From the NCBI RefSeq assembly GCF_013204845.1, contig NZ_JABMKY010000001.1, positions 620,001 to 684,000 of the forward strand: a stretch of 64,000 nucleotides of DNA, read 5' to 3'. A program made the translations under genes and the position numbers. The notes under the pieces are model-generated. The model made no database searches and was not told where the DNA came from. It saw only the letters and a list, made by a program, of their open reading frames with translations. This document shows, piece by piece, positions 1-9,380 of the stretch. Each line of letters opens with the position of its first letter. The first letter of the stretch is position 1. This DNA comes from Paenibacillus qinlingensis (GTDB lineage Bacteria > Bacillota > Bacilli > Paenibacillales > NBRC-103111).

Positions 1-634
1 CGGTTAGAGCACCCAGTACACCAGAAACCCAAGCCGCAGCCGGCTCATCAAAGTCAACATCGCAATCAACACGATCAGTTAATGACTTGGCACCAAGCTC
101 CTGCAAACGCTTATCAAAATCTTTACCTGTTTGACAGAAGAATTCATACGACGTATCACCCAAGGAAAGAACGGAATAACGAAGTTCTTCTAATTGAGGT
201 GCTCTTTTACTATGAAGGAATTCGTAGAATGAGATCGCATTATCCGGTGGATCGCCTTCGCCATGTGTACTAACGATCATAAGAAGGTTTTGGACCTTTT
301 TCAAATTATTCGGTTTGAAGTCACTCATTGAGGAAAGCGTTACTTGGAACGATTGCTCTTCTAGCTTCTTCGCCAGCTTCTTAGCTAAACCATGAGAATT
401 ACCTGTTTGGGATCCGAATAGTACGGTTACTTCTTTGGAAATGACAGGTTGACTAGCTGCAGCCGTAGGTACGGAAGCAACAGGAGCTGTCGCAGAAGTT
501 GTCGAACCTTGTTGAGCAGTTAAATATCCACTCAGCCAAATACGTTGAGTATCCGTTAACGTTGGTAGGACGCGATTGAGCAATTCAACTTGCTCTTGGT
601 TAAAAGGACTGTTTAAGACTTGAAGTTCCAACAA
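1..634 (-). CDS. cysJ: Sulfite reductase (NADPH) flavoprotein subunit CysJ, N-terminal part
   Basis: The gene runs off the left edge; about 211 N-terminal residues are present. After a roughly 60-residue linker rich in Ala, Thr and Ser comes a flavodoxin-like FMN domain with the phosphate-loop motif LFGSQTGNSHGLA and the second loop STHGEGDPPDNA, the spacing expected for CysJ and other diflavin reductases. The family passes electrons from NADPH through FAD and FMN to the sulfite reductase haemoprotein CysI in assimilatory sulfate reduction. The start is one of two adjacent TTG codons (634-632 or 631-629) behind GAGGTGG; no ATG is available nearby. CysI and the FAD/NADPH part lie outside the window, so another flavodoxin-domain reductase cannot be fully excluded. 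Confidence 0.85.
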   Translation of the reverse strand, partial: MLELQVLNSPFNQEQVELLNRVLPTLTDTQRIWLSGYLTAQQGSTTSATAPVASVPTAAASQPVISKEVTVLFGSQTGNSHGLAKKLAKKLEEQSFQVTLSSMSDFKPNNLKKVQNLLMIVSTHGEGDPPDNAISFYEFLHSKRAPQLEELRYSVLSLGDTSYEFFCQTGKDFDKRLQELGAKSLTDRVDCDVDFDEPAAAWVSGVLGALT

Positions 635-796
635 AATCCACCTCATCAGCATGTATTGATAAGCTTTGCTATTTTTCGCACTATTTTTACTCTCCATTGA
701 AAACTATCATAGTGCGCACCGTAGGTCAATTAGAATCATCTTATGAGACTTATAAGCGGAATTGATATATGGTTAAATGAGCACTTTTCATGCAAA
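635..796. other. AT-rich leader upstream of cysJ
   Basis: No coding potential seen. On the minus strand this is the 5-prime region of cysJ. It holds an 8-base perfect inverted repeat, CGCACTAT at 677-684 matched by ATAGTGCG at 709-716, which could be an operator or leader hairpin. No convincing -35/-10 pair was found, and no S-box or T-box structure was recognised. Confidence 0.35.
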
Positions 797-821
797 AAAT
801 GACCCCAAAATGGGGTCATTT
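797..821 (-). terminator. Rho-independent terminator of the double ABC-transporter operon
   Basis: AATGACCCCA and TGGGGTCATT form a strong hairpin with a short A/T loop. On the minus strand it is followed by a run of six T. It lies 107 bases after the last permease gene, so it closes the transcription unit that starts near 14243. It also insulates cysJ. Confidence 0.85.
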
Positions 822-927
822 CTCTTCAATCCGGGTTGGAAGACACAAATAGCTCCGAATTAGTACACGAAATAGACTAACTCTGTATCTAAAGTGCCTA
901 CCTCCCCCACGGCTGATGAGGAACGTA

Positions 928-1755
928 TTATCCTTTCACAGCTCCGTCCATGAGACCTGCGAATACGTATCGCTGGAAAAATAGGTAAATGAGCACAGTC
1001 GGAAGCATGATAATCAGGATCGCTGCGGCAAGCTCATTCCAATAGGAAGCGCGCTCCCCTACGAAAGACATGAGGGCCGTAGACAGCGTGTGCAGCTTCT
1101 TCGCAGGCATATATAAGAATGGAATATACATGTCATTCATGATCTCCACTGTTTTAATAATCGCCAACGTTGCGGTTGCAGGAACCATAAGCGGAAATAT
1201 AATCGAGCGGAAAATGCGGAAGTATGAGGCACCGTCCATCATGGCACTTTCATCCAGCTGGTTGGAGATTTTCTCCATGAATTGCAGATAGATGAAGATT
1301 TGCAGGAGATCCGTCCCCGCATAAATTAAGGTTGGTGCGTACAACGTGTTGTACAAGCCCAGCGCTTTAATAATTTGAAACCTAGCCACCTCTGTGGTGT
1401 AAAAGGGAACGACCATCGCGACCGTGAACAGCGCGAAAATCAGTTTTTTCAACCGGAAATCGAATCGATTTAAAATATAGGCTGTCATGGTGCCCAAAAT
1501 CATATTTAACACGACGCTCACAACGATGAGAATAAACGTATTTTTAAACCCTGTCAGAATATCTCCTTTAATAAACGCTGTTTTCAAATTTCCCAGGTAA
1601 AAGCTGTCCGGAATAGCTATCGGAGATGAGGCAGCAAGCTCTGCAGCAGGCTTCAGAGAGGCAAATAGTACCAGGAACAAGGGAATGAGCACGATAACCG
1701 TGATACACGCAAATACGAGGTAATACAGCGGCTTTAATCTCGAGCTGATTGTCAT
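928..1755 (-). CDS. Carbohydrate ABC transporter permease, MalG type
   Basis: This 275-residue membrane protein has about six transmembrane segments and the EAA-loop signature (DESAMMDGASYFRIFRSIIFP) that docks the ATPase in CUT1-family importers. It is the second permease of the first importer: its ATG overlaps the stop of the MalF-type permease by four bases (ATGA), so translation is coupled. The C-terminus ends in DGAVKG, a common ending of this subfamily. No ATPase gene is present; such systems usually share a general MsmX-type ATPase. Substrate cannot be read from sequence; an oligosaccharide is likely. Confidence 0.9.
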   Translation of the reverse strand: MTISSRLKPLYYLVFACITVIVLIPLFLVLFASLKPAAELAASSPIAIPDSFYLGNLKTAFIKGDILTGFKNTFILIVVSVVLNMILGTMTAYILNRFDFRLKKLIFALFTVAMVVPFYTTEVARFQIIKALGLYNTLYAPTLIYAGTDLLQIFIYLQFMEKISNQLDESAMMDGASYFRIFRSIIFPLMVPATATLAIIKTVEIMNDMYIPFLYMPAKKLHTLSTALMSFVGERASYWNELAAAILIIMLPTVLIYLFFQRYVFAGLMDGAVKG

Positions 1756-2636
1756 GCTTCACCGCCTCTTGCAGCTTGAAAAATTTTCTTTTGCACATAA
1801 CTGAACACGATAATCATGACCATAAGCAGAATAGCCATCGTCGAAGCTAAGCCGTAATTATTGAATTTAAAGGCGGTATCCACCGTGTACAAGGTAAATG
1901 TCGAACTGGCATTCGCAGGACCGCCTTGGGTCATCAGGAACGGAATGTCGAACACTTGTAAGGCACCACGCACGTTCAGGAATAACACGATCTCAATAAC
2001 CCGACTCATACCAGGTATCGTGATATGCCACAACTGTCTTAACGGACTTGCGCCATCCATGCGTGCTGCTTCGTATAAATCCTCTGGAATCGACTGCAAG
2101 CCAGCAAGAAATAAAATAACGTGCAAACCGCAATAGCGCCATAAAGATACGAAAATCAATGAGTAGTTGACGACCGCAGGATCACTTAACCAGCGTTGAA
2201 TCCATGAATCCAAGCCTACGGTATCTAGAAATAAATTAAGAGGACCATTAATCGGGTTATATAAATAGCTGAACACATACGCCACTGCGACCCCATTAAT
2301 CACATAGGGTAGAAACACGATGGAGCGGAAGAAGGCATTCGCTCTCATTTTGGCGTTCAAGCTTACAGCTATCATGATTTCGAGTGGAAGAATCAAGGCA
2401 TGAATGAGGAAATACTGCCAATTATGATAGAGTGATTTCCAAATCTCTGGCATATGAAAGGCTTGCACATAATTATCTAGGCCCACATAGTTAAACGTTC
2501 TGCTGATCCCATTCCAGTCCGTCAAGCTAAGCTGTACGAGCTTTAAAGTCGGATACATCAACAGCAACAAGAGTAGAAATACGGGCACGGCTAGAAAAAG
2601 GACGATAATCAACTTTTTTTGCATGTTATAACTCAT
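1752..2636 (-). CDS. Sugar ABC transporter permease, MalF type
   Basis: A 294-residue integral membrane protein with six predicted helices and the EAA loop (YEAARMDGASPLRQLWHITIP) near residue 190-215. It pairs with the MalG-type permease downstream and the lipoprotein upstream to make the membrane channel of a CUT1 importer. A strong GGAGGTGA ribosome site precedes the ATG. Gene order (binding protein, MalF, MalG) is the standard one. Confidence 0.9.
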   Translation of the reverse strand: MSYNMQKKLIIVLFLAVPVFLLLLLLMYPTLKLVQLSLTDWNGISRTFNYVGLDNYVQAFHMPEIWKSLYHNWQYFLIHALILPLEIMIAVSLNAKMRANAFFRSIVFLPYVINGVAVAYVFSYLYNPINGPLNLFLDTVGLDSWIQRWLSDPAVVNYSLIFVSLWRYCGLHVILFLAGLQSIPEDLYEAARMDGASPLRQLWHITIPGMSRVIEIVLFLNVRGALQVFDIPFLMTQGGPANASSTFTLYTVDTAFKFNNYGLASTMAILLMVMIIVFSYVQKKIFQAARGGEA

Positions 2637-2725
2637 GTAGGTTTCACCTCCAAGGCATGGGTAGAGGAAACACGGTCACCTCATAACGACCGCATTCCCT
2701 TCTGCCCTTCCATCTCTCTACGATC

Positions 2726-4045
2726 TTATTTCTTTGCGTCGCGCGCTTTGATCCATTTATCATCCAATTGCTTGGAAATATCACTTAGCTTTTTGCCTGA
2801 AATCATATCTTGACCGACAGTCTTCCAGTCCAATTGCGTTGCATTGATTAGATCTGTGTACTTCTGGTTGCCTGGCACATACAAGAACGGGGTGATTTTG
2901 TTATTTTTGTAGAAATCATTTAGAAACGGCACATTAGCTGTCACACCATCAATAACTGCGCCTAGTTTCACTTTATCTACATACTGCTGATGAACAGCAG
3001 GGCTATAGAACCAGTCCATGAACTTTTTCACAGCTTCAGTGTTTTTGCTGTTTTTATTAATCGCGTAGAAGTGATCTGTGAACGTCATCACGGTAAGCGG
3101 CTCGGATTCACTGTCACGAACAGGCAACGGGAACGCAGCCAAATCATCAGCATTGCCTACCTTGGACATATATGTATCCAAATACCACAGGCCCGCAGCT
3201 ACAACTGCCGCTTTCTTACTCTCAAACAGGCCTGTTGCTTGATCCCAGCTTACGCCCAGTGGATCTGGACCCATGACTTTTGCCCCGTACAAGGCTTCAA
3301 TCTTGCTATAAGCTTTGTAGAACGGTGTGCCTTCTGCAAACGGATGAGCCGCAGTCGCAAGGTTGCTTAAGTAATTCTCATCCCCTGAGGTGATGTGGTG
3401 CATGAACTCATTGAAGGGATAATCCGGCCAAGCATCTTTGCCACCCATCGCATATGGGATGTATTTTTTGTTGTCTTTGATTTTGTTCAGAACATCCAGG
3501 AATTGCGGCCAAGTCGTTGGTACAGCAAGTCCCAGTTCTTTAAAAATACTCGGATGATAGTAGACCATCTCAGGGAATTGAACGGTTGGCATCGCTAAGA
3601 CTTTGCCGTCCACAGCATACTTTTTCGCGTATTTATTCTTAGCCGTCGTGCTCAGATCGTCGAGCGGAAGCAGCTCGGTTTTGAAATCATTGATAAAGTT
3701 CGGTTTCAATTCAAAGAAATCCGGCATTTCATTTGCAGAGAGACGGACCTTCATCGCTTTCAAGTAATCGCCATCATTTTTGAAAGCTTCCACTTCCACA
3801 TTCACATTAGGGTCAACCTTGGAGTACTCTTTTACCTTAGCTGTCAAAAAATCAATAAAAGATGCGTTTACGTCCCACATTGCCATCTTGATGGTCACTT
3901 TACTGCCGGCAGCAGCCTCTTGCTTTGGTTTATCTGTCCCGGCTGGCGCTGGCGTTGAACTGCTCTCGGATGATCCGCACCCGCTTAGTACAACTGACAT
4001 CGTCAACACGCTTGCTAATAGTGATCCTGCCCATTTTTTTCTCAT
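2726..4045 (-). CDS. Extracellular solute-binding lipoprotein (CUT1 family)
   Basis: A 439-residue protein with a lipoprotein signal peptide; lipobox LSGC with the acylated Cys at residue 23, followed by a Ser/Ala/Pro-rich linker. The rest matches the family 1 sugar-binding fold (COG1653). It would sit on the outer face of the membrane and deliver sugar to the two permeases encoded downstream. A GGAGGGG ribosome site precedes the ATG. A CcpA-like cre site lies 27 bases upstream, suggesting carbon-catabolite control independent of the preceding kinase/regulator genes. Confidence 0.9.
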   Translation of the reverse strand: MRKKWAGSLLASVLTMSVVLSGCGSSESSSTPAPAGTDKPKQEAAAGSKVTIKMAMWDVNASFIDFLTAKVKEYSKVDPNVNVEVEAFKNDGDYLKAMKVRLSANEMPDFFELKPNFINDFKTELLPLDDLSTTAKNKYAKKYAVDGKVLAMPTVQFPEMVYYHPSIFKELGLAVPTTWPQFLDVLNKIKDNKKYIPYAMGGKDAWPDYPFNEFMHHITSGDENYLSNLATAAHPFAEGTPFYKAYSKIEALYGAKVMGPDPLGVSWDQATGLFESKKAAVVAAGLWYLDTYMSKVGNADDLAAFPLPVRDSESEPLTVMTFTDHFYAINKNSKNTEAVKKFMDWFYSPAVHQQYVDKVKLGAVIDGVTANVPFLNDFYKNNKITPFLYVPGNQKYTDLINATQLDWKTVGQDMISGKKLSDISKQLDDKWIKARDAKK

Positions 4046-4071
4046 TCCAATAACCCCTCCATGACCTCTTA

Positions 4072-4085
4072 TGTTTGCGCTTACA
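4072..4085. promoter_or_regulatory. Candidate cre site (CcpA)
   Basis: On the minus strand the sequence is TGTAAGCGCAAACA, one mismatch from the cre consensus TGWAANCGNTNWCA. It sits just upstream of the binding-protein gene start at 4045, in the 112-base gap after the response-regulator gene. Repression during growth on preferred sugars is inferred. Confidence 0.55.
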
Positions 4086-4157
4086 ACCCTTATTCTAAGA
4101 GTGTTGAAGCACGAAGGACATGACGATTCTTGTGCTTACTTGTGCAATTCTTGTGCT

Positions 4158-5744
4158 TTACCCCAATCGGCTTGACTCACGATACTGTTGAGGTGTCTGA
4201 CCGGTCACTTTCTTGAAAATGCGACTGAAATGCCCCTGATTCGGGTAGCCCACCTTCTCGGCGATTTCGAACAACTTCATGCCGCCCCACATCAATTGGA
4301 TGGCTTTCTCTATCCGAACATGGGTCACATAAGCGATGAAATTCTCACCCGTTTCCTTCGTGAATTGTTTACTTAGATGGCACTCACTGACGCCTACCCA
4401 CTCACTAACATCACTCAACGAAAATGGTTCATGATAGTGCGTATTGATATAAGCCTTCGCTTTGTCGATCAGTCGCGGAGACTGCCTACTGGCTATTCGA
4501 CGAGGGTCTAATTGAGCGGCTGCATGAGAGACCAACTTCTCTAGCCAGAGGTGAACATCTGTCATTCTCGTCATATGCAGCAATGCTTCATAGGGTTGTG
4601 TATTCAGTTCAGTTACGTCCTTCCAATCCAATCCACGGGCATGAAGCAGCCCCCCTAATTCCCATAGGAAACCTTGATACATTTTTTGAATATCTTTCAA
4701 TGGCTTAGCGTGTTGGGATTGCCAGTAAGCAAACCCATTGTCTAATTCTCCTTGCCACGGTTGGCCCAGTTCCAGACAGCGCAGCAGTACTTTGCGATCC
4801 CAGACCTCTGAACCACTGGATTGCAGCTGAGAACGGTTCATCCTGGCATGCTCTGGGAAGAATACTCTACCTTCTTGTGTAAAAAAGCGCAGTTCAGCAA
4901 GCTCCCGAGCTTGCTCGTAAGCTGATCGCCATTCCTGCCGATGTTGTATGAAATCAGAAATTCCGATCGAGACGGATTGATTCACGTACTGTTTGAAATG
5001 ACTCACAAGTTGATCCATTCCTTCTGCGATGCGATGCCTGATGCTATGACGACCTTGACTTGCTTCCTGTCCGAAAAATAACATAAGCACATATTCCTTC
5101 GCACTCATAGGGAGAATGGTAACCTCGGAGAAATACCCCTCCATCACTTGTCGAATCATATGAATGGTGAAAGTTGCACTCTCATCCGAGGTTGAGACTT
5201 GTATACAGCCGATAATTTGTTCACCGCTATCATTTGGACTCACCGGAGCTTCAGAAGTCAATCGGCCTCCTCGCAGGTGCTCGGTAAGTGTAACCTCCCG
5301 TGCTTTCATTTGAAGTGCTCGTTGCTCGCGCTCCTCTTGCTCAGCTTGCTGCATTCGATCTTTTAACATATCCATGGCTTTCGCCACGACAGCATTCATG
5401 GGTTCCGGTTCCATATGTGACTTCACGATGTAATCCACAGCTCCCAACAGGAACGCTTGACGCACATAGTCATATTCTGAGTATGCGCTGAGGACGATTA
5501 CGACGGGATTCCGCTCCATCCTAATTTCACCTAGCCGCTCCAAACAGGTGATACCGTCCATCTTAGGCATTTGAATATCCATCATAATCAAATCAACGTC
5601 TTCCTGCCTCTGGAGCGTTCTCAACGCCTCTTCACCATCAGAAGCCTCAGCGATAATTTCACACTGGTATGTGTCCCAGTCAATCAGTTCACGTAGAGCA
5701 AGCCGTACTAGCGGTTCATCGTCGACAAGCATCACCCTATACAT
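4158..5744 (-). CDS. AraC-type response regulator, YesN-like
   Basis: A 528-residue protein. Residues 1-120 form a receiver with the acidic pair D8-D9 and phospho-acceptor D56 (MMDIQMP), the usual Lys region reading IVKSHME. A long middle domain of unknown detail follows, then a C-terminal AraC double helix-turn-helix (about 425-528) with the typical ending GYPNQGHFSRIFKKVTGQTPQQYR. It probably activates the binding-protein/permease genes directly downstream in response to the kinase encoded upstream. The two genes overlap by eight bases; AAGGAGG precedes the ATG. Confidence 0.9.
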   Translation of the reverse strand: MYRVMLVDDEPLVRLALRELIDWDTYQCEIIAEASDGEEALRTLQRQEDVDLIMMDIQMPKMDGITCLERLGEIRMERNPVVIVLSAYSEYDYVRQAFLLGAVDYIVKSHMEPEPMNAVVAKAMDMLKDRMQQAEQEEREQRALQMKAREVTLTEHLRGGRLTSEAPVSPNDSGEQIIGCIQVSTSDESATFTIHMIRQVMEGYFSEVTILPMSAKEYVLMLFFGQEASQGRHSIRHRIAEGMDQLVSHFKQYVNQSVSIGISDFIQHRQEWRSAYEQARELAELRFFTQEGRVFFPEHARMNRSQLQSSGSEVWDRKVLLRCLELGQPWQGELDNGFAYWQSQHAKPLKDIQKMYQGFLWELGGLLHARGLDWKDVTELNTQPYEALLHMTRMTDVHLWLEKLVSHAAAQLDPRRIASRQSPRLIDKAKAYINTHYHEPFSLSDVSEWVGVSECHLSKQFTKETGENFIAYVTHVRIEKAIQLMWGGMKLFEIAEKVGYPNQGHFSRIFKKVTGQTPQQYRESSRLG

Positions 5745-7560
5745 CGATCAATGCCTCCTTTTCCATTGTCGTACCAGTCGGACAATCTGCAAGGAGCGGG
5801 AGAACAAGTTCCATTTGCGTGCCAATTCCCTGTTCACTTCTCACCATGAGCCTGCCTTCGGGTCCATATTGAAGCTCAATACGACTTCGTACATTCGTAA
5901 GGCCAATCCCATTGAAGGAATCTCCCCTTTGCTTACTCGATGGTAACTCCTTCTCCATCTCGAAACCGTTCCCATTGTCCCGAATCGTAATTCCGAAGTG
6001 ACGGTCTCCAATCTTATATCCGCGAATCTGGATAAGCCCCTTGCGATCTAAGCCATGAAAGCCATGAACAATACTATTTTCGACTAGCGGTTGTAACAAA
6101 AGCTTTAACATCATTGATTGGCAGATCTCATCCTCCACTTCGGTATGAACCTCAAACCGATCTCCATATCGAATTCGCATGATGGCGAAATAATCATCCA
6201 GCAGCTGCAACTCTTCCCGAACAGTCGTGTAACTGCCACCGCGATTAAAAGCCGATGAAACAAGATGCATCAGTGATTCAGTCATTTTCTGAATGTGCGG
6301 TGCTTTCGCCATGAGCGCCATGATTTTAATGGCATTTAACGTGTTCACTAGAAAATGAGGTCCGATTTGCGATTGCAAGGCACTCATCTCCGCGTTCAAA
6401 CGCTCATCTTCTTTGATTTCCCGCTCCTTAATGAGCTCCTGAATGCGTAGCGTCATTTCGTTAAAACTATGACCTAACACATAGATTTCTATCGGACCTG
6501 AGGCTTCCAATTGCACTTGAAAGTTCCCCATCTTCACGCGGCTCATCTGCCTAACCAGGGTTAGAATGGGCTTCGCCATACTTCGTACCCAGAACCAGGA
6601 TGCCAATAAAAAGACAATTAACGCAACGGTCGAGACAAGCATCGTGCGATTATAAACTTGTTTAACGCTAGCCAGCATTTGATCATAAGGCATCACATGA
6701 ATGTATTTCCATCCCGTTTGCTCAGAAGTCAGATAACTAACGAAAGACTGTTTACCTGCCTCACTTTGCACATAGTTCCCGGTCTGCTCACTCATCGCTT
6801 GCTTCAGTAAAGGATGACTCGACGTTTGATTCATGATCAACTCATCAGAAGAGCTCGAAATGATGCTGCCATTCGGTGAAATAACCAAGAAATATCCTGA
6901 CTCCGATACCTGCGTTCGAAGCAATTGCTGAAGCACACTGCCTCGAAAAATAAAGTAAACGTTTTCAACACCATTAAAAGAATCAGGAAATTTCGGCGAA
7001 ATCGACGCCGTAATCTCCATATGTCCACTGGTCCCAGGACGTAGGTTATCCTCCGCACCAAATATCTGAACTTTATTAACCTTGTCTAACGTTTGTTGGT
7101 ACCAATGTGCATGCCGAAGCTCGTCTTCTTGTAAGCCCAAGCTTTGTTTATACGCATACGTGCCACCGTCACGGTAAAAGAATACCGCCGAAATGATCTC
7201 TGATGTGTAATGAAAATAGTTACTTAACTGGTGATCCAACTCTATACTCGCTTCATGGCTCGCTTGTTGATTCTGATTGGCTTGTTTATGAATGATTGTT
7301 GCGGTAGCAAACAGCTTATCATCATTGGCTATTGTCGCAATGGTATTGATCATCCTGCTCGTTTCCTTGTCAACTGTATACGAAACTTGTTCTAACGTTT
7401 GCATCGCCCGTGTCGTGACGTTATCGAATAAGACATGATTGAAAGACCGTACAGAGAACCAAGTTACGATGAAAATAGGCAAAAGAATGAACACAACGAA
7501 AGAGACATATAAGACGGTAGCCATATGCCACCGTCCCATGAATGCAAGCTTTTTAACCAT
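5737..7560 (-). CDS. Sensor histidine kinase, YesM/LytS type
   Basis: A 607-residue membrane kinase: N-terminal helix (about 14-38), an extracellular sensing region of some 260 residues, a second helix near 300-320, HAMP domain, then a His_kinase domain with the phospho-acceptor motif QIGPHFLVNTLN and an HATPase ending with NGIGLTNVRSRIE. Its ATG lies two bases from the stop of the upstream permease (7562), with GAAAGG as ribosome site, so it is translated together with the previous ABC module. The partner regulator overlaps its 3-prime end. The ligand is probably the sugar or the loaded binding protein (inference). Confidence 0.9.
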   Translation of the reverse strand: MVKKLAFMGRWHMATVLYVSFVVFILLPIFIVTWFSVRSFNHVLFDNVTTRAMQTLEQVSYTVDKETSRMINTIATIANDDKLFATATIIHKQANQNQQASHEASIELDHQLSNYFHYTSEIISAVFFYRDGGTYAYKQSLGLQEDELRHAHWYQQTLDKVNKVQIFGAEDNLRPGTSGHMEITASISPKFPDSFNGVENVYFIFRGSVLQQLLRTQVSESGYFLVISPNGSIISSSSDELIMNQTSSHPLLKQAMSEQTGNYVQSEAGKQSFVSYLTSEQTGWKYIHVMPYDQMLASVKQVYNRTMLVSTVALIVFLLASWFWVRSMAKPILTLVRQMSRVKMGNFQVQLEASGPIEIYVLGHSFNEMTLRIQELIKEREIKEDERLNAEMSALQSQIGPHFLVNTLNAIKIMALMAKAPHIQKMTESLMHLVSSAFNRGGSYTTVREELQLLDDYFAIMRIRYGDRFEVHTEVEDEICQSMMLKLLLQPLVENSIVHGFHGLDRKGLIQIRGYKIGDRHFGITIRDNGNGFEMEKELPSSKQRGDSFNGIGLTNVRSRIELQYGPEGRLMVRSEQGIGTQMELVLPLLADCPTGTTMEKEALIDV

Positions 7561-7561
7561 A

Positions 7562-8404
7562 TTAGCCTTTCACAGCAGACCCTACGGTCATCGCCTTCTC
7601 AACTTGTTCACTAAAGAGGATATAAACGAGCACCGTTGGCAAGCTGGCAATTGTCATCGCCGCCCCCATTGCACCCCAGTTTGTCGTAAACTGACCTTGG
7701 AAGAAGAGTAATCCGAGCGGTAAGGTTTTCAGCGATTCTTTGGTAATTAAAATGAGTGCCATCGTGAATTCATTCCAAGAGGATAAGAAAACGAAAATGA
7801 CCATTGTCGCCATTGCCGGTTTTATAATGGGTAAAATAATCGTATAAAACGTTCGATAAATGCTGGCACCATCCATACACGCGGATTCTTCTAGTTCCAC
7901 AGGAATGGAACGGAAGAAGCCATAGAACACCATGCTGGAGAACGAAATATTGAAAGCAATATAAGGAACAATGAGTGCACCATACGTGTTAGCTAAGTGA
8001 AAATCCCGAACAAGAATAGCCAATGGGATCATAATAACTTGTACGGGAATGAACATCCCGATGACCACATAGATTCTTGCCACTTCCTTGAAACGCCATT
8101 GCATGCGAGCTACTGCATAAGAAAATGTCACGGAGAGGATAATCGTCCCTACAACGGTGCAAGCTGCCACAAGCAAACTGTTGCTAAAGTACTGCGGGAC
8201 ATTGAATTTGGACCAAGCATCTACATAATTTTCGAAGCGAAAATGCGTTGGAATCCCGAATGGATTCGTAACGAAAATCTCGTTGTTATTTTTCAATGAA
8301 TAGAAAATCATCCACAATAACGGATACACCGACAACCCCGCATACACCCATAAAAGGATGCCAAGGAGCGGATTTTTTTTGCGTAATTTGAGTAAGCCGT
8401 TCAT
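7562..8404 (-). CDS. Carbohydrate ABC transporter permease, MalG type (second module)
   Basis: About 280 residues, six membrane helices and the EAA loop (LEESACMDGASIYRTFYTIILP). An in-frame ATG at 8413 is ruled out as start because the AAAGGAGG site runs directly into it; the ATG at 8404 has the right nine-base spacing. It forms the inner-membrane channel with the MalF-type protein encoded immediately upstream. The following gene is a sensor kinase with no gap, which joins two complete ABC/two-component modules into one unit. Confidence 0.88.
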   Translation of the reverse strand: MNGLLKLRKKNPLLGILLWVYAGLSVYPLLWMIFYSLKNNNEIFVTNPFGIPTHFRFENYVDAWSKFNVPQYFSNSLLVAACTVVGTIILSVTFSYAVARMQWRFKEVARIYVVIGMFIPVQVIMIPLAILVRDFHLANTYGALIVPYIAFNISFSSMVFYGFFRSIPVELEESACMDGASIYRTFYTIILPIIKPAMATMVIFVFLSSWNEFTMALILITKESLKTLPLGLLFFQGQFTTNWGAMGAAMTIASLPTVLVYILFSEQVEKAMTVGSAVKG

Positions 8405-8419
8405 CTTAAACATCCTCCT

Positions 8420-9298
8420 TTAAAAGGTAATACGTTCACGTGCAATAAGTTTGTTAATCGCTAACGTTACAATTAAACATTCAATGACAAGGAACGCTGC
8501 TGCCGCACTGCCATAACCGAATTCACCAACACGGAAAGCAGAACGGTACATCAGGTACGTCAACGTGTAAGTGGAGTTACCTGGCCCGCCGCCTGTCATG
8601 ATAAACATGTTAGCAAATGCATTCAACCCACCGGTAATCGCGAGGACTAGGCAAAATTTGTACGTCTCAGCCAGCATCGGAATCGTAATTTTCATATGTG
8701 CTTTGAATTTGGAAGCGCCGTCGATACGGGCAGCCTCTAAGTACTGTTCAGGTACAGACTTCACAGCCGCAAGAAGCAGAGCGAACTGATAGCCCATGTA
8801 CTGCCATGCATTTACGAAGGCAATCGCGAAAATTGCTGTTTTGCTGTTCGTCAGCCAGTCTTGACGATAGGAGATGCCGAGCGCTTCAAACACTTTGTTG
8901 ATCAACCCATACTCACTGTTATACATCGCCAACCAGAGCTGACAGACGACGGTTATTGAAAGTACAACCGGAATGAAGTAGGAAATGCGTAGAAGCTTAC
9001 TCCCTTTGAAGCCCTCTGCTACGGCAAAAGCGAGCACAGACCCGATCCCAATTTGCACAATGGCTAGGATGCCTGCAAACACAAGTCCGTTATAGAGGGA
9101 CGTATAGAAAATACTATCTTGAAACAATCGCGTGTAGTTATCTAGAAAAATAAACGTGCCTTCACTCAAGCCATCCCATTCGAAAGTACTGCGGTAAAAG
9201 GTTTGCAAAATCGGATAAAACACGATCACTGTATACAAAAGGAGAGCCGGCAGCGTGAACAGCATAATCGCTACTTTATTTCCCATGAATTTGCGCAT
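8420..9298 (-). CDS. Sugar ABC transporter permease, MalF type (second module)
   Basis: A 292-residue permease beginning MRKFMGNKVAIMLF with six helices and EAA motif (LEAARIDGASKFKAHMKITIP). The reading frame is open for 24 more codons upstream, but those codons lie inside the intergenic hairpin at 9322-9362, and AAGGGAAGTG sits correctly before the ATG at 9298. It belongs with the binding lipoprotein encoded upstream and the MalG-type permease downstream. Confidence 0.88.
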   Translation of the reverse strand: MRKFMGNKVAIMLFTLPALLLYTVIVFYPILQTFYRSTFEWDGLSEGTFIFLDNYTRLFQDSIFYTSLYNGLVFAGILAIVQIGIGSVLAFAVAEGFKGSKLLRISYFIPVVLSITVVCQLWLAMYNSEYGLINKVFEALGISYRQDWLTNSKTAIFAIAFVNAWQYMGYQFALLLAAVKSVPEQYLEAARIDGASKFKAHMKITIPMLAETYKFCLVLAITGGLNAFANMFIMTGGGPGNSTYTLTYLMYRSAFRVGEFGYGSAAAAFLVIECLIVTLAINKLIARERITF

Positions 9299-9321
9299 GT
9301 CATCACTTCCCTTGTAGAGTA

Positions 9322-9362
9322 GAAGACTCACCATAGGACTAGACGTTCCACGGTGAGTCTTC
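9322..9362 (-). other. Intercistronic stem-loop between binding protein and permease
   Basis: GAAGACTCACC at 9322-9332 is perfectly repeated in inverse at 9352-9362, with a 19-base loop. There is no T-run after it on the minus strand, so it is not a good terminator. In other sugar importers a hairpin here protects the 3-prime end of the binding-protein message and gives unequal expression of binding protein and permeases; that role is inferred. Confidence 0.6.
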
Positions 9363-9380
9363 CATGTCATAGAATCACAA

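Noticed and set aside
82..273. Small plus-strand frame at the left edge
   Set aside because: Antisense to the flavodoxin domain of cysJ, which is clearly recognisable.
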